Positions 53,451 to 61,905 are shown, numbered from the stretch's first letter. The stretch: 64,000 bases of DNA from Streptomyces catenulae (GCF_000718015.1 NZ_JODY01000010.1:1-64000); one strand, 5' to 3'. Program-made: numbers and translations. Notes: generated by a model not told the origin, from the letters alone.

Positions 53451-55736
53451 TCAGGCGCCGTGCCGTGCAGAAGCCACCGCATCGGCACACAACTGGGTGA
53501 TGCGGTGATCAGGGCCAAGAATTCGTTGTGCATCGACGTACGCACGATGCGCAATGCCTGCGGCTTCCTCCTCCGCTCCCGTCAGCGCCAGCATGTGCGC
53601 CAGCATGGCGCTCGCCTCCATGCAGAAGGGATGCTCATCGCCCCATTCCGAGGACCGGATACGAGCGACTTCTCGTGCTTCGGCGACCGCAAGGTCCCTG
53701 TCACCAAGATGCCAGGAAACCAGTGCGAAGGTGGTGCGGGCCGAGGTCGTCATCGGATGAGCCGAGCCAAAGTACGACCTGCAGGCCTGCAGCGCCGCCT
53801 GTGCCTCTGCGCCGACGTCGTCCCAGGACGGCAGGGGCTCCGTCAGATGCACTGAGGAAGCATCCGAGAGGATCTCACGCAGAACCCAGGCACGCATCAG
53901 CAAACAACGGCATGCGATCTCCTCACTCCGCCCGCCCTGCAGCTCAGTGACCACGTCCCTGAGCTTCTTGGCCAGCCGGAGTGCAATGTCCAGGTCACCG
54001 TTCAGGCAGTAGTTGTCCAACTGCACATAGAGGGTCTCGGCAGTCTCCGCGTGCGTGGGGCCTAGCAAGCGCTCTCTGACCTCCTGGGCACGGTGCGCGA
54101 GCTCCAACGCCTCAACGTAGCGTCCGAGCCTCCCGTAGACCCCTGCCAGCTGAATGCAGGCATCCCCCACCAACAGCGGCGCCGCCGCTTCATGATTCGT
54201 CGCTGCGCGGAGAGCCTCCTCCAGAAGAGGCTCCGCACCGGCGAAATCACCACTCTCGCTGGTGATCTTGCCCAAGGCGATGGCGTCGGCGGCCGCTGTT
54301 GCGTTCACCTCACCATCCATCGACCGCACGATTCCCTCGGCGAACGGCAGCGCGTCCTCCCAGCGTCCGGCAACGTCATAGCGGTGCCTCACTTGACGAG
54401 CCGCGCCTCGCACAAGAGCAGCGGTATCGTCGCGATGCAACAGAACCAGCACATGTGGCTCCGCAAGGCGCCTCGTAGCCTCCGTCACTGCGGCGTCTGA
54501 TACAGCCCGGCTCACCAAGTGGGCCGCCGCCGTGGCCAGCTCCGCCCGCAACTCTCCCGGCATCCCCGCAGCAACCGTTTCGAGCAGCAGACCATGCGCA
54601 GTCACACAGCGAATGGGCCGCGACCCGTTCCCGACCGGTATTTCTACCAGGGCCACGAGAGATGCCGAGAGTAGCCCATGGAGAGCCGCCTCCAGCCGTT
54701 CTGGCCTGATCTTCGGTACGTGCGCTGCCTGCACCACCGAGGGGGCCAGCAGCGACAGCGGCACCGGGGCGTCTCCCCAACATGACAGTAATTGCAGGAC
54801 CGCCTGCGATTCGGGGAGACCGCGGGAGGTCAGCGCATCGAGCGAAAGCTGCCAAGTCCTGCTCAGCATCTCCCGAGCACCACTGCCGACGCCCGCGCCT
54901 CGGTCCAGCAGAGCCACGGGGTTCTCACCAAGTCGTTCCAGATACTCCTCCACGGACCAGTTCTCCAGCAATTGCTGAGCAAGAAAGCCACCCGCCAGCG
55001 TCAAAGCCAGCGGATGACAACCGAGCCGCTGGGCCAGGATCATCGATGCCTCGTGATGGTGTGGCCCCGGCGCGAGGTCGTGCAGCAGTTGTGCCGCCTC
55101 CGCCACGGGCAGCACATCGACCTGGTGCAGCCGGGCCTTGACCGCCCCCCAGACCGTGCCGGTTGCCTGACGTGACGTCACTACTACCGTGCCTCGTCGC
55201 GAAGCCCGCAACCAGCCTCCGTGTAGGAGGTCCGGGTCGTCCGCGTTGTCCATCACCAACAGCCAGGGCTCCGGCGAGGCATCCAGCTGCCGCCACACCA
55301 GGTCGGCTGCGGCCCTGTGGCCTTCCTGCGCAGCCCGTACCTCCTCAGAGGACGCGCCCCTGTCGGCCGCCACTGCCAGCATCCCCGCACGAAGTTGTGA
55401 CGACGTGGACGCATCAACCCAGAGTCCCACGGTTTCCGGCGTGACCTGTTCGAACAACCAGCGGGCCACAGCTGTCTTCCCACAGCCGCCGAAGCCGTGC
55501 AGTACGTGCACCCCGCCACCGGATCCCACCGCGGCCAGCAGTTCGGCGCGCAAATCCTCGCGGTCACGCAGCGCTGTTCGCAAGGGGGCGGAGAGTGCAA
55601 CGCGTACCGACGTCGGGCTGGCGCCAACGGCCAGCCCCGTCCCGTGGTGGTGGTGCTCGGTGATCCGGATATCCCGTTCCGACTGGAAGATACGACCCTG
55701 CTCGTACGCGGCGGTGTACAGCCTGTCCTCGCTCAT
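53451..55736 (-). CDS. NLR-like STAND ATPase: NB-ARC plus TPR, 761 aa
   Basis: The first 30 residues carry a short motif, GRIFQSERDIRI (14-25), then a His run. A NB-ARC-type ATPase follows: Walker A HGFGGCGKTAVA (80-91), Walker B WLLVMDNADD, sensor VVVTSRQ (about 184-190) and the GCHPLALTLAGG GxP-like motif. After a winged-helix region, residues about 430-750 are TPR repeats (LAGVYGRLGRYVEALELAHRA, ALVSWHLGDRDLAVAEAREV). This is the architecture of signal-sensing switch ATPases related to animal and plant NLRs: the TPRs detect a trigger and oligomerisation activates an effector. The gene starts 4 bases inside the end of the small effector-like gene (ATGA). Its codons are visibly less GC-biased than its neighbours, suggesting acquisition. 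Confidence 0.88.
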   Translation of the reverse strand: MSEDRLYTAAYEQGRIFQSERDIRITEHHHHGTGLAVGASPTSVRVALSAPLRTALRDREDLRAELLAAVGSGGGVHVLHGFGGCGKTAVARWLFEQVTPETVGLWVDASTSSQLRAGMLAVAADRGASSEEVRAAQEGHRAAADLVWRQLDASPEPWLLVMDNADDPDLLHGGWLRASRRGTVVVTSRQATGTVWGAVKARLHQVDVLPVAEAAQLLHDLAPGPHHHEASMILAQRLGCHPLALTLAGGFLAQQLLENWSVEEYLERLGENPVALLDRGAGVGSGAREMLSRTWQLSLDALTSRGLPESQAVLQLLSCWGDAPVPLSLLAPSVVQAAHVPKIRPERLEAALHGLLSASLVALVEIPVGNGSRPIRCVTAHGLLLETVAAGMPGELRAELATAAAHLVSRAVSDAAVTEATRRLAEPHVLVLLHRDDTAALVRGAARQVRHRYDVAGRWEDALPFAEGIVRSMDGEVNATAAADAIALGKITSESGDFAGAEPLLEEALRAATNHEAAAPLLVGDACIQLAGVYGRLGRYVEALELAHRAQEVRERLLGPTHAETAETLYVQLDNYCLNGDLDIALRLAKKLRDVVTELQGGRSEEIACRCLLMRAWVLREILSDASSVHLTEPLPSWDDVGAEAQAALQACRSYFGSAHPMTTSARTTFALVSWHLGDRDLAVAEAREVARIRSSEWGDEHPFCMEASAMLAHMLALTGAEEEAAGIAHRAYVDAQRILGPDHRITQLCADAVASARHGA

Positions 55737-55789
55737 ACCCTGCCTTCCCCGCCGACCCGCATGTCCCGGCCCGCCTGGTACACCCGGGC
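55662..55789 (-). other. Matching motif pair across the effector-NLR junction
   Basis: The effector-side motif is encoded at 55754-55789 and the NLR-side motif at 55662-55697. Aligned they read [A/G]R[V/I][Y/F]Q[A/S][G/E]RD[M/I]R[V/I]: five identical residues and conservative changes at most others. Confidence 0.7.
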
Positions 55790-56155
55790 GTTGCCGGAGG
55801 CGGTGGCGTGCTGGGTGACGCCCGCGGCGGGTGCGTCGGGCGGGGTGAGGTCGGCGACGAGGGCGCGGAGTTCACCGGCGAGTTCGGGGTGGGCGGTGAG
55901 CAGGCGGCGCAGGCGCGCCTCCCACTCGGTGCCGCTGTCCGCGGCGACGGCGTCCCGCCCCGGGCCCTCCGGGGCGGTGAGCAACTCCTCGCGGGTGTCG
56001 TCGAGGTCACCGGCGATGCCCGGTGCCCGCTCGGGGCGGGCGCGCTGCCACAGGGCCAGGACGCGGTCGCGTACGCCGTGCCAGGCGTCGGTGGCCAGCG
56101 CCCCGACCAGCGCGGTCCCCGCACTGCTCGCCAGTGCGGTGATCTCTGGATCCAC
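55733..56155 (-). CDS. Small helical protein, candidate Bell-type cell-death effector, 140 aa
   Basis: A GTG-started protein with a hydrophobic/amphipathic N-terminal helix (MDPEITALASSAGTALVGAL, then WHGVRDRVLALWQ) and several further helices to about residue 103. A Pro/Ala linker leads to the C-terminal motif ARVYQAGRDMRV (123-134). That motif matches GRIFQSERDIRI at the N-terminus of the NLR gene product translated next (same R, Q, R, D, R; other positions conservative). A helical N-domain plus a C-terminal motif shared with an NLR is the design of bacterial Bell-domain effectors with amyloid signalling motifs. The domain call is by pattern and context only; an adaptor or antitoxin-like role is possible. 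Confidence 0.65.
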   Translation of the reverse strand: MDPEITALASSAGTALVGALATDAWHGVRDRVLALWQRARPERAPGIAGDLDDTREELLTAPEGPGRDAVAADSGTEWEARLRRLLTAHPELAGELRALVADLTPPDAPAAGVTQHATASGNARVYQAGRDMRVGGEGRV

Positions 56156-56197
56156 AACTCCCCCTCATGCCGGAACCTTTCGGACTCCCAGCGTAGG

Positions 56198-56379
56198 CGC
56201 CTGCGGCGGGCCCGCCGTTGTCTTTCGGCTTTCCCGCCGTTCGCCTGCGGCGGGCCTGCCGCCTTGTCTTCGGCTTTCCCGCCGTCAGGGTTGTTCGCGG
56301 TTCGCCTGCGGCGGGCCAGTCGCTATGTCTTTCGGCTTTCCCGCCGTTGGGGTTGTTCGCCGTTGCGCCTGCGGCGGGC
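56198..56379. repeat. Intergenic direct/palindromic repeat cluster
   Basis: CGCCTGCGGCGGGC occurs four times (56198, 56242, 56303, 56366) and CGGCTTTCCCGCCGT three times between them (56226, 56271, 56333); GGGTTGTTCGC occurs in the last two units. Within each unit GGCGGG can pair with CCCGCC, so each is a small hairpin. Spacing is 44, 61 and 63 bases. Confidence 0.8.
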
Positions 56380-56409
56380 GTGGATTGTCGGGAGCGGGGG
56401 CCCTCCTGC

Positions 56410-56526
56410 GGACTCCGTCCTCCGGAGGACCCCCTCCCGTGAGTGGGTGGAAAAAGGCCGGTGGGGGCGCGCCACCGTCTTTTCCCCACCCACAAACGGA
56501 AGGGGCCGGACCGCAGGACGGAGTCC
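56410..56526. repeat. Long imperfect palindrome
   Basis: GGACTCCGTCCT (56410-56421) is the reverse complement of 56515-56526. Inside, GTGGGTGG (56443-56450) pairs with CCACCCAC (56485-56492 region) and CCGGTGG with CCACCG near the centre (about 56459-56477). The whole 117-base stretch could fold into one long hairpin. No ORF of protein character is present. It may be a mobile-element remnant, a REP-like element or a strong terminator. Confidence 0.65.
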
Positions 56527-56616
56527 GGAGGTCCGGCACCGCAGCCGAACAGCCCCACAGACAGCAGGCCGGCGCGGCCCCGCGCCAGCCACCCGTACCG
56601 TCCGGGCAGGAGAGTC

Positions 56617-57456
56617 ATGAAACCCGCCGCGTTCCGCTACCACCGGGCCCGTGACGCCGACGGCGCGGTCCGGCTGCTCGCCGAGTTGGGGGAGGAGGCG
56701 AAGGCACTCGCCGGGGGCCAGAGTCTGGTGGCGATGATGGCCTACCGGCTCGCCCGGCCCCGGCACCTCGTCGACATCGGAGGGCTGCGGGAGCTGGATC
56801 GTCTTCGGACGGACGCGGACGGGGCGCTGCGGGTGGGCGCGCTGACCACCCATCACACCGTGGAGCGGGCACCGGACTCCCTCCTCGGCCCCGGTTTCGC
56901 GGTGGTGCGGGAGACGATGCGGTGGATCGGGCATCTGCCGATCCGCACCCGGGGCACCGCCGGTGGCAGCCTGGCGCACGCCGACGCGACCGCCGAATGG
57001 TGTCTGCTCGCGGTGGCCCTCGACGCCGAACTGCACGTCCTCGGGCCGCACGGGACGCGCCGGATCGCCGCCGCGGACTTCTTCCTCGGGCCGTACACCA
57101 CCGCGCTGGAGCCGGACGAACTCCTCGTCGAGATCGTCTTCCCGCACCCGGCGCCGTACGCGGCGGTCACCGAATTCGCCGAGCGGCGCGGGGACTTCGC
57201 GCTCGCCTCGGCCGCCGTCGTACTGGACCGGGACGGCGGGACGGTACGCGGCGGGCGGGTGGCGCTCGGCGGTGTCGGGCCGGTGCCGCTGCGGGCCGCC
57301 GCCGCGGAGCGGGTGCTCGCGGACGGCGGCACCTTCGCGGAGTGCGCGCGGGCGGCGGCCGACGCGCTCCCGGAGGAGGGGCGCGGCGCGGCGTACCGGC
57401 GGCAGTTGATCCGCACCCTGGTGCGGCGGGCGTGTGAGGAGGCGGACGCACGATGA
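56617..57456 (+). CDS. Molybdenum hydroxylase FAD subunit (CoxM-like), 279 aa
   Basis: The medium subunit of a xanthine oxidase-family enzyme. FAD-binding motifs are visible: AKALAGGQSLVAMMAYRLARP, the pattern common to CoxM/XdhB, and RTRGTAGGSLAHADATAEW, which contacts the pyrophosphate, followed by a CO-dehydrogenase-flavoprotein C-terminal domain (AVTEFAERRGDFALASAAVVL). The start at 56617 has a CAGGAGAG site. It overlaps the large-subunit gene by 4 bases (ATGA). It carries electrons from the molybdenum centre through the 2Fe-2S subunit to FAD. Confidence 0.92.
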   Translation: MKPAAFRYHRARDADGAVRLLAELGEEAKALAGGQSLVAMMAYRLARPRHLVDIGGLRELDRLRTDADGALRVGALTTHHTVERAPDSLLGPGFAVVRETMRWIGHLPIRTRGTAGGSLAHADATAEWCLLAVALDAELHVLGPHGTRRIAAADFFLGPYTTALEPDELLVEIVFPHPAPYAAVTEFAERRGDFALASAAVVLDRDGGTVRGGRVALGGVGPVPLRAAAAERVLADGGTFAECARAAADALPEEGRGAAYRRQLIRTLVRRACEEADAR

Positions 57457-59915
57457 CGGCGAGGACCCCCGAGGAGCGGCACGACGGGCACCGCGGACGC
57501 GACGGGCACGGGGTGCCGGACGGCGGCCACCGGCCGGGCGGCGCCGGGCACCCCGACTCCCCGCCCGCCGACGGGCCGGGGCCGCTGGTCGGCCGGTCGG
57601 TGCCGCGCAAGGAGGACCCGCGGCTGCTGAGCGGGCGCGGCCGGTTCGTCGACGATCTCTCCGAACCCGGCATGCTGCACGCCCAGTTCGTCCGCTCCAC
57701 GGTCGCGCACGGGGAGGTCACCGTCCTCGATCTGGACGCGGTGCGGCGGGTGCCGGGCGTGGTCGCCGCGTTCGACGCCGCGGACCTGGGGCTGGGCGAC
57801 ATCACCGCCCGGCTGCACCGGCCGCCCGAGGAGTTCGCCGAGACCGCGATGCCGGTGCTGGCGCGGCGCCGGGTGCGGTACGTCGGGGAGCCGCTGGCGA
57901 TCGTCGTCGCCCGGGACCCGTACGCCGCCGAGGACGGGCTGGAGGCCGCCCGGGTCGTGTACGAGGAGCGGGAGCCGGTGGTGGACGAGGCGGCGGCGCT
58001 GGCCGACGGGGCGCCGCTGGTGCACGCGGCGGCGGCCCGTAACACCCTGGTGGACGTCGCGCCGTTCGCCACCGAGGGCATCGACGACGTCTTCGCCGCC
58101 GCGCACCGCGTGGTGCGGGTCGAGGCGCGCACCGGACGGCAGAACGCGCTGCCGCTGGAGACCCGCGGCGCGCTGGCCCGCTGGGACGACCGGGCCGAGC
58201 AGCTGGTGCTGCGGACCTGCACCCAGGTGCCGCACCAGGTGCGGACCGTCGCGGCGGGCTGTCTGGGGCTGGACGAGCGGGCGGTGCGGGTGGTGGTGCC
58301 GGACATGGGCGGCGGCTTCGGGCTGAAGTGTGTGGTGGGCCGGGAGGAGATCGCGACCGCCGCGGCGGCGCTGCGGCTGCGCCGCCCGGTGAAGTGGATC
58401 GAGGACCGCAAGGACGCGCTGACCGCCTCCTTCCTCGCCCGCGAGCAGCACTACGACGTACGCGCCGCGTTCGCCGCCGACGGCCGGATCCTGGGCCTGG
58501 ACGCCGACATCGTCTGCGACATGGGCGCCTACTCCTGCTATCCGTTCACCGCCGGGATCGAGCCGCTGATGGCGGCGGCGGAGCTGCCGGGCGTCTACCG
58601 GGTGCCCGCCTACCGGGTACGCGGCCGGGCGGTGACCACCAACAAGGCGCCGAGCGCGCCGTACCGGGGGGTGAGCCGCCCGCAGTACGTGATGGTGATG
58701 GAGCGGCTCTTCGAACGGGCCGCCCGGGAGCTGGACATGGACGCGGTGGAGCTGCGCCGCCGCAATCTCATCACCGACTTCCCCTACACCGGCGTCAACA
58801 ACATCACGTACGACCCCGGTTCCTACCGTGAGTCGCTGGATCTGTGCGAGCGGACGCTGCGCGAGGAGGGCTGGTACGCGCGGCGGGACGCGGCGGCGGC
58901 CGAGGGGCGGCGGCTGGGCATCGGGTACGCCTGCTTCAACGAGCGCACCGGCTACGGTTCCGCCGCGTTCGCGCAGCGCCGGATGGACATGGTGCCGGGG
59001 TACGACCTCGCCGAGGTGCGGATGGACCCGGGCGGCGCGGTGTCCGTCACCTCCGGCACGATGAGCCACGGCCAGAGCCATGAGACGACGCTCGCGCAGA
59101 TCGCCGCGGACACCCTCGGGGTGGCGCTGGCGAAGGTGAAGCTCCATCAGGGCGACACGGACCGGGTGCCGTACGGCTGGGGGACGTTCGCCAGCCGGTC
59201 GGTGACGATCGGCGGCAGCGCGGTGCGGCTGGCCGCGGAGCGGCTCGGTGAGAAGCTGCGGCGGCTGGCGGCGGCGCGGTGGGACATCCCCTGGGAGGAG
59301 ACGGAGCTGCACCGCGGTACGGTGCGGCGCCGCGACGATCCGGGAACCGCCGTCGCCTACCCGGAGCTGGCCGCGCTCGCGCACTTCCGGGCGCATCTGC
59401 TGCCCAAGGGGCTGGAGCCGGGGCTGACCGCGACGGCGTCCTTCGACGTGTTCCACGACGGGACGTTCTCCAACGCCACCCACGGCGTCGTCGCCGAACT
59501 CGACGCGGAGACCGGCGGTATCACGCTGCTGCGGTACGTCTGCGTCGAGGACTGCGGGGTGGCGATCAACCCGCAGGTCGTCGAGGGGCAGTGCCGCGGC
59601 GGTATCGCCCAGGGCATCGCGGGCGCGCTCTTCGAGCAGATCACCTACGACGAGCGGGGCGAGCCGTCGGCGACCGGCTTCCTCGACTACAAGGTCCCCA
59701 CCGCCCAGGAGATCCCCGACATCACCCTCTTCCACCTGGAGACGCCGTGCGCCTCCAACGCGACCGGCGCCAAGGGGGTCGGGGAGGGCGGCACGATCGG
59801 CGCGCCCGCCGCCGTCCTCAACGCCGTCAACGACGCGCTGCGCGCCACCGGCACCGAACTGGACACCCTGCCCATCACCCCCGAGGCGGTGCACCGCGCC
59901 CTGCACGGCGCCTGA
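57453..59915 (+). CDS. Molybdenum hydroxylase large subunit (form II CoxL-like), 820 aa
   Basis: The catalytic Mo-cytosine-dinucleotide subunit of the xanthine dehydrogenase/aldehyde oxidase/CO dehydrogenase family. The active-site loop reads SAPYRGVSRPQYVM, which is the form II-like arrangement and lacks the Cys-containing AYXCSFR of true aerobic CO dehydrogenase, so CO oxidation is unlikely. The cofactor Gln region (SGTMSHGQSHET), VPDMGGGFGLK and the catalytic Glu in KGVGEGGTIGAPA are present. A roughly 45-residue N-terminal extension rich in His, Gly and Asp is unusual. It probably oxidises an aldehyde or N-heterocycle; the substrate is unknown. Confidence 0.92.
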   Translation: MTARTPEERHDGHRGRDGHGVPDGGHRPGGAGHPDSPPADGPGPLVGRSVPRKEDPRLLSGRGRFVDDLSEPGMLHAQFVRSTVAHGEVTVLDLDAVRRVPGVVAAFDAADLGLGDITARLHRPPEEFAETAMPVLARRRVRYVGEPLAIVVARDPYAAEDGLEAARVVYEEREPVVDEAAALADGAPLVHAAAARNTLVDVAPFATEGIDDVFAAAHRVVRVEARTGRQNALPLETRGALARWDDRAEQLVLRTCTQVPHQVRTVAAGCLGLDERAVRVVVPDMGGGFGLKCVVGREEIATAAAALRLRRPVKWIEDRKDALTASFLAREQHYDVRAAFAADGRILGLDADIVCDMGAYSCYPFTAGIEPLMAAAELPGVYRVPAYRVRGRAVTTNKAPSAPYRGVSRPQYVMVMERLFERAARELDMDAVELRRRNLITDFPYTGVNNITYDPGSYRESLDLCERTLREEGWYARRDAAAAEGRRLGIGYACFNERTGYGSAAFAQRRMDMVPGYDLAEVRMDPGGAVSVTSGTMSHGQSHETTLAQIAADTLGVALAKVKLHQGDTDRVPYGWGTFASRSVTIGGSAVRLAAERLGEKLRRLAAARWDIPWEETELHRGTVRRRDDPGTAVAYPELAALAHFRAHLLPKGLEPGLTATASFDVFHDGTFSNATHGVVAELDAETGGITLLRYVCVEDCGVAINPQVVEGQCRGGIAQGIAGALFEQITYDERGEPSATGFLDYKVPTAQEIPDITLFHLETPCASNATGAKGVGEGGTIGAPAAVLNAVNDALRATGTELDTLPITPEAVHRALHGA

Positions 59916-59964
59916 CCCGCGCCGCCCGCCCCGACCCACCGCCGACCCGACCCGGGAGCCCGCC

Positions 59965-60516
59965 GTGAGCGACCATCCGCCCGATCTGCCGCTGACCGAA
60001 CCGGCGGACGCCGGGACCGATCCCGCGCTGGAGCGCCAGCTGCTGGTGCTGGACGTCAACGGCGCCGCGCACGAGGTGCTGTGCGAGCCGCGCCGCACCC
60101 TGGTGGACGTGCTCCGCCACGATCTGGGGCTGACCGGCACCCACGTCGGCTGTGAGCACGGCGTCTGCGGCGCCTGCACGGTGCTGCTCGACGGCCGCCC
60201 GGTACGGGCCTGTCTGCTCTTCGCCGTGCAGGCGGAGGGTGCGGCGGTCCGGACCGTCGAATCGCTCTCCGACGGGCGGGAACTGAGCGATCTGCAACAG
60301 GCGTTCGCGGACCACCACGCGCTCCAGTGCGGCTTCTGCACCCCCGGTTTCCTGATGCTGGCGGAGGGCTTCCTCGCCGAGCGGCCGGATGCGGGCCGGA
60401 CGGAGATCCGCGAGCTGGTGGCGGCGAACCTCTGCCGCTGCACCGGCTACCAACCGATCGTCGACGCGATCCACGGCTGCGCCACGGCCCGGCGCGCCGT
60501 CCGGAGGGAGAACTGA
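59965..60516 (+). CDS. Molybdenum hydroxylase 2Fe-2S subunit (CoxS-like), 183 aa
   Basis: The small iron-sulfur subunit. A plant-ferredoxin-type cluster is in THVGCEHGVCGACTVLLDG, and the second, helical-domain cluster is in QCGFCTPGFLML...NLCRCTGYQPIVDAI. It passes electrons from molybdenum to FAD. About 25 extra residues precede the ferredoxin domain. The gene order here is medium-large-small. It follows the large-subunit gene after 49 bases and its stop shares a base with the CoxG-like start (TGATG). Confidence 0.95.
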   Translation: MSDHPPDLPLTEPADAGTDPALERQLLVLDVNGAAHEVLCEPRRTLVDVLRHDLGLTGTHVGCEHGVCGACTVLLDGRPVRACLLFAVQAEGAAVRTVESLSDGRELSDLQQAFADHHALQCGFCTPGFLMLAEGFLAERPDAGRTEIRELVAANLCRCTGYQPIVDAIHGCATARRAVRREN

Positions 60517-61271
60517 TGCGGATCGGCAACAGCGTGCCCGTGGCGGCGCCGCCGGAAGCGGTGTTCGCGCTGCTCAACGACGTACGGCGGGTGGCGTCGT
60601 GCATGCCGGGCGCGAGCCTGGACGGCCAGGACGGCGATGCCTGGCGGGGCCGGGTGACGGTCCGCGTCGGGCCGGTCGCCGCGGCGTACGGGGGCACCGT
60701 GCGGTTCCTGGAGTCGGACGCGGGGCAGGGGCGGCTGCGGCTCCAGGCGCGGGGCGCCGACGCGCACGGCCGGGGCAACGCCGAGGCGGAGGTGGTGCTG
60801 ACGGTGACCGGCGATCCGGCGGGCTCCCGGCTGGACGTCGCCACCGACCTCGTGATCAGCGGCAAGCTCGCCCAGTTCGGGAAGGGTGCGCTGGACGCCG
60901 TCTCACAGCGGCTGCTCCAACGCTTCGCGACCAACCTGGGCGAACTGCTGGCGGCGGAGCGGACGGGGGACGCGGGAGCCACGGAGCCCGCCGGGGCCGA
61001 TGCGGGCGCCACCGCGACGGGCGGGCCCGCGGCTGCGGCCACGGCCACGGACGGCTCCCCGACCGCCGTGCCGGGTGCCCCTGCGGCCGCGCAGTCCCCC
61101 GCCCACCCGGCCGCCGCCGCGCCCGTACCGGGCGTCCCCTCCCCGCTGCCGTCCGGGGCCGCCCGGTACGGCCCGCTGGTCGCCGCCTTCGCCTTCGGGG
61201 TCTTCGAGGGCTGGCTGCTGACCCGGTTCGGCCAGCTGCGCCGGGAGGTGGCCGCCACGCGGCGCGGCTGA
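60516..61271 (+). CDS. CoxG-like SRPBCC protein with C-terminal membrane segment, 251 aa
   Basis: Residues 1-145 form an SRPBCC (CoxG/DUF1 carbon monoxide dehydrogenase subunit G) domain: GNSVPVAAPPEAVFALLNDVRRVASCMPGA and RVTVRVGPVAAAYGGTVRF are typical. An Ala/Pro/Thr-rich linker then leads to a probable transmembrane helix near the end (ARYGPLVAAFAFGVFEGWLL). CoxG recruits the CO-dehydrogenase complex to the membrane; this protein may do the same for the neighbouring molybdoenzyme. It is the last gene of the coupled operon. Confidence 0.88.
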   Translation: MRIGNSVPVAAPPEAVFALLNDVRRVASCMPGASLDGQDGDAWRGRVTVRVGPVAAAYGGTVRFLESDAGQGRLRLQARGADAHGRGNAEAEVVLTVTGDPAGSRLDVATDLVISGKLAQFGKGALDAVSQRLLQRFATNLGELLAAERTGDAGATEPAGADAGATATGGPAAAATATDGSPTAVPGAPAAAQSPAHPAAAAPVPGVPSPLPSGAARYGPLVAAFAFGVFEGWLLTRFGQLRREVAATRRG

Positions 61272-61285
61272 GCGCGGGGCGGGCT

Positions 61286-61316
61286 CTCCCCGGAGGGCGC
61301 GCCCTGTTCTCCGGGG
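61286..61316 (+). terminator. Modest hairpin after the molybdenum hydroxylase operon
   Basis: CCCCGGAG (61287-61294) pairs with CTCCGGGG (61308-61315) around a 13-base loop, shortly after the CoxG-like stop. Confidence 0.5.
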
Positions 61317-61388
61317 GACGCGGGGGCGCGCGCCCGGCCCCGCGCGCCCTCCGCCCACCCCGCGCCTCGCACCCCCACGCCGTCCGCG

Positions 61389-61399
61389 ATCACCGTGAT
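61389..61399 (+). promoter_or_regulatory. Short palindrome before the MarR gene
   Basis: ATCAC-C-GTGAT is a perfect 11-base palindrome ending 11 bases before the MarR ATG, a plausible autoregulatory operator overlapping the ribosome-binding region. Confidence 0.3.
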
Positions 61400-61410
61400 T
61401 GAGTGGCCCC

Positions 61411-61905
61411 ATGGCTGACGAGACCCCTGCGGGCACCGCACCCGCGCCCGGGCCCGCGATCCCTCCGGCGCTCACCGACGCCCCCGGCTACCAGGTACGC
61501 CGACTCCACCAGGCGTACCTCGCGCTGTGGGCGCGCGAGGTCGATCCCACCCTCACCGGGCCGCAGTTCGCGGTGTTGACGGCGGTGCGGGCGGCGCCCG
61601 GGCGGGACCAGCGGTCGATGGCGACGGCGGTGGCCCTGGACACCTCGACCATGGCGGACGTCGCCCGCCGTCTGGAGAGCCGGGGCCTGCTCGTCCGCCA
61701 CACCGCCGCGGCCGACGGCCGCCGCAAGCTGCTCTACCTCACCGAGGAGGGCGAACGGGCGCTGCGCGCGACCCGCGGCCACCTCGATCTGCTCGACGAC
61801 CGGCTGCTCGCCCCGTACGACACCGAGCGGCGCGCGGAGCTGATACGTCTGCTGACGTCCCTGGCCGATCACTGGGAGGGCCTGATCCAGGATCCGTCCG
61901 TGTAA
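61411..61905 (+). CDS. MarR-family transcriptional regulator, 164 aa
   Basis: A winged-helix MarR protein. Dimer helices start at GYQVRRLHQAYLALWAREV, the helix-turn-helix is DQRSMATAVALDTSTMADVARRL and the wing is LVRHTAAADGRRKLLYLTEEG. The ATG at 61411 has no good Shine-Dalgarno sequence; a TTG four codons upstream is an alternative. It follows the molybdenum hydroxylase operon on the same strand and may regulate it or itself. The ligand is unknown but is probably a small aromatic compound, as common in the family. Confidence 0.88.
   Translation: MADETPAGTAPAPGPAIPPALTDAPGYQVRRLHQAYLALWAREVDPTLTGPQFAVLTAVRAAPGRDQRSMATAVALDTSTMADVARRLESRGLLVRHTAAADGRRKLLYLTEEGERALRATRGHLDLLDDRLLAPYDTERRAELIRLLTSLADHWEGLIQDPSV

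Noticed and set aside
57453..59915. True aerobic carbon monoxide dehydrogenase
   Set aside because: The large subunit lacks the AYXCSFR active-site loop; it reads PYRGVSR, so a different substrate is likelier.
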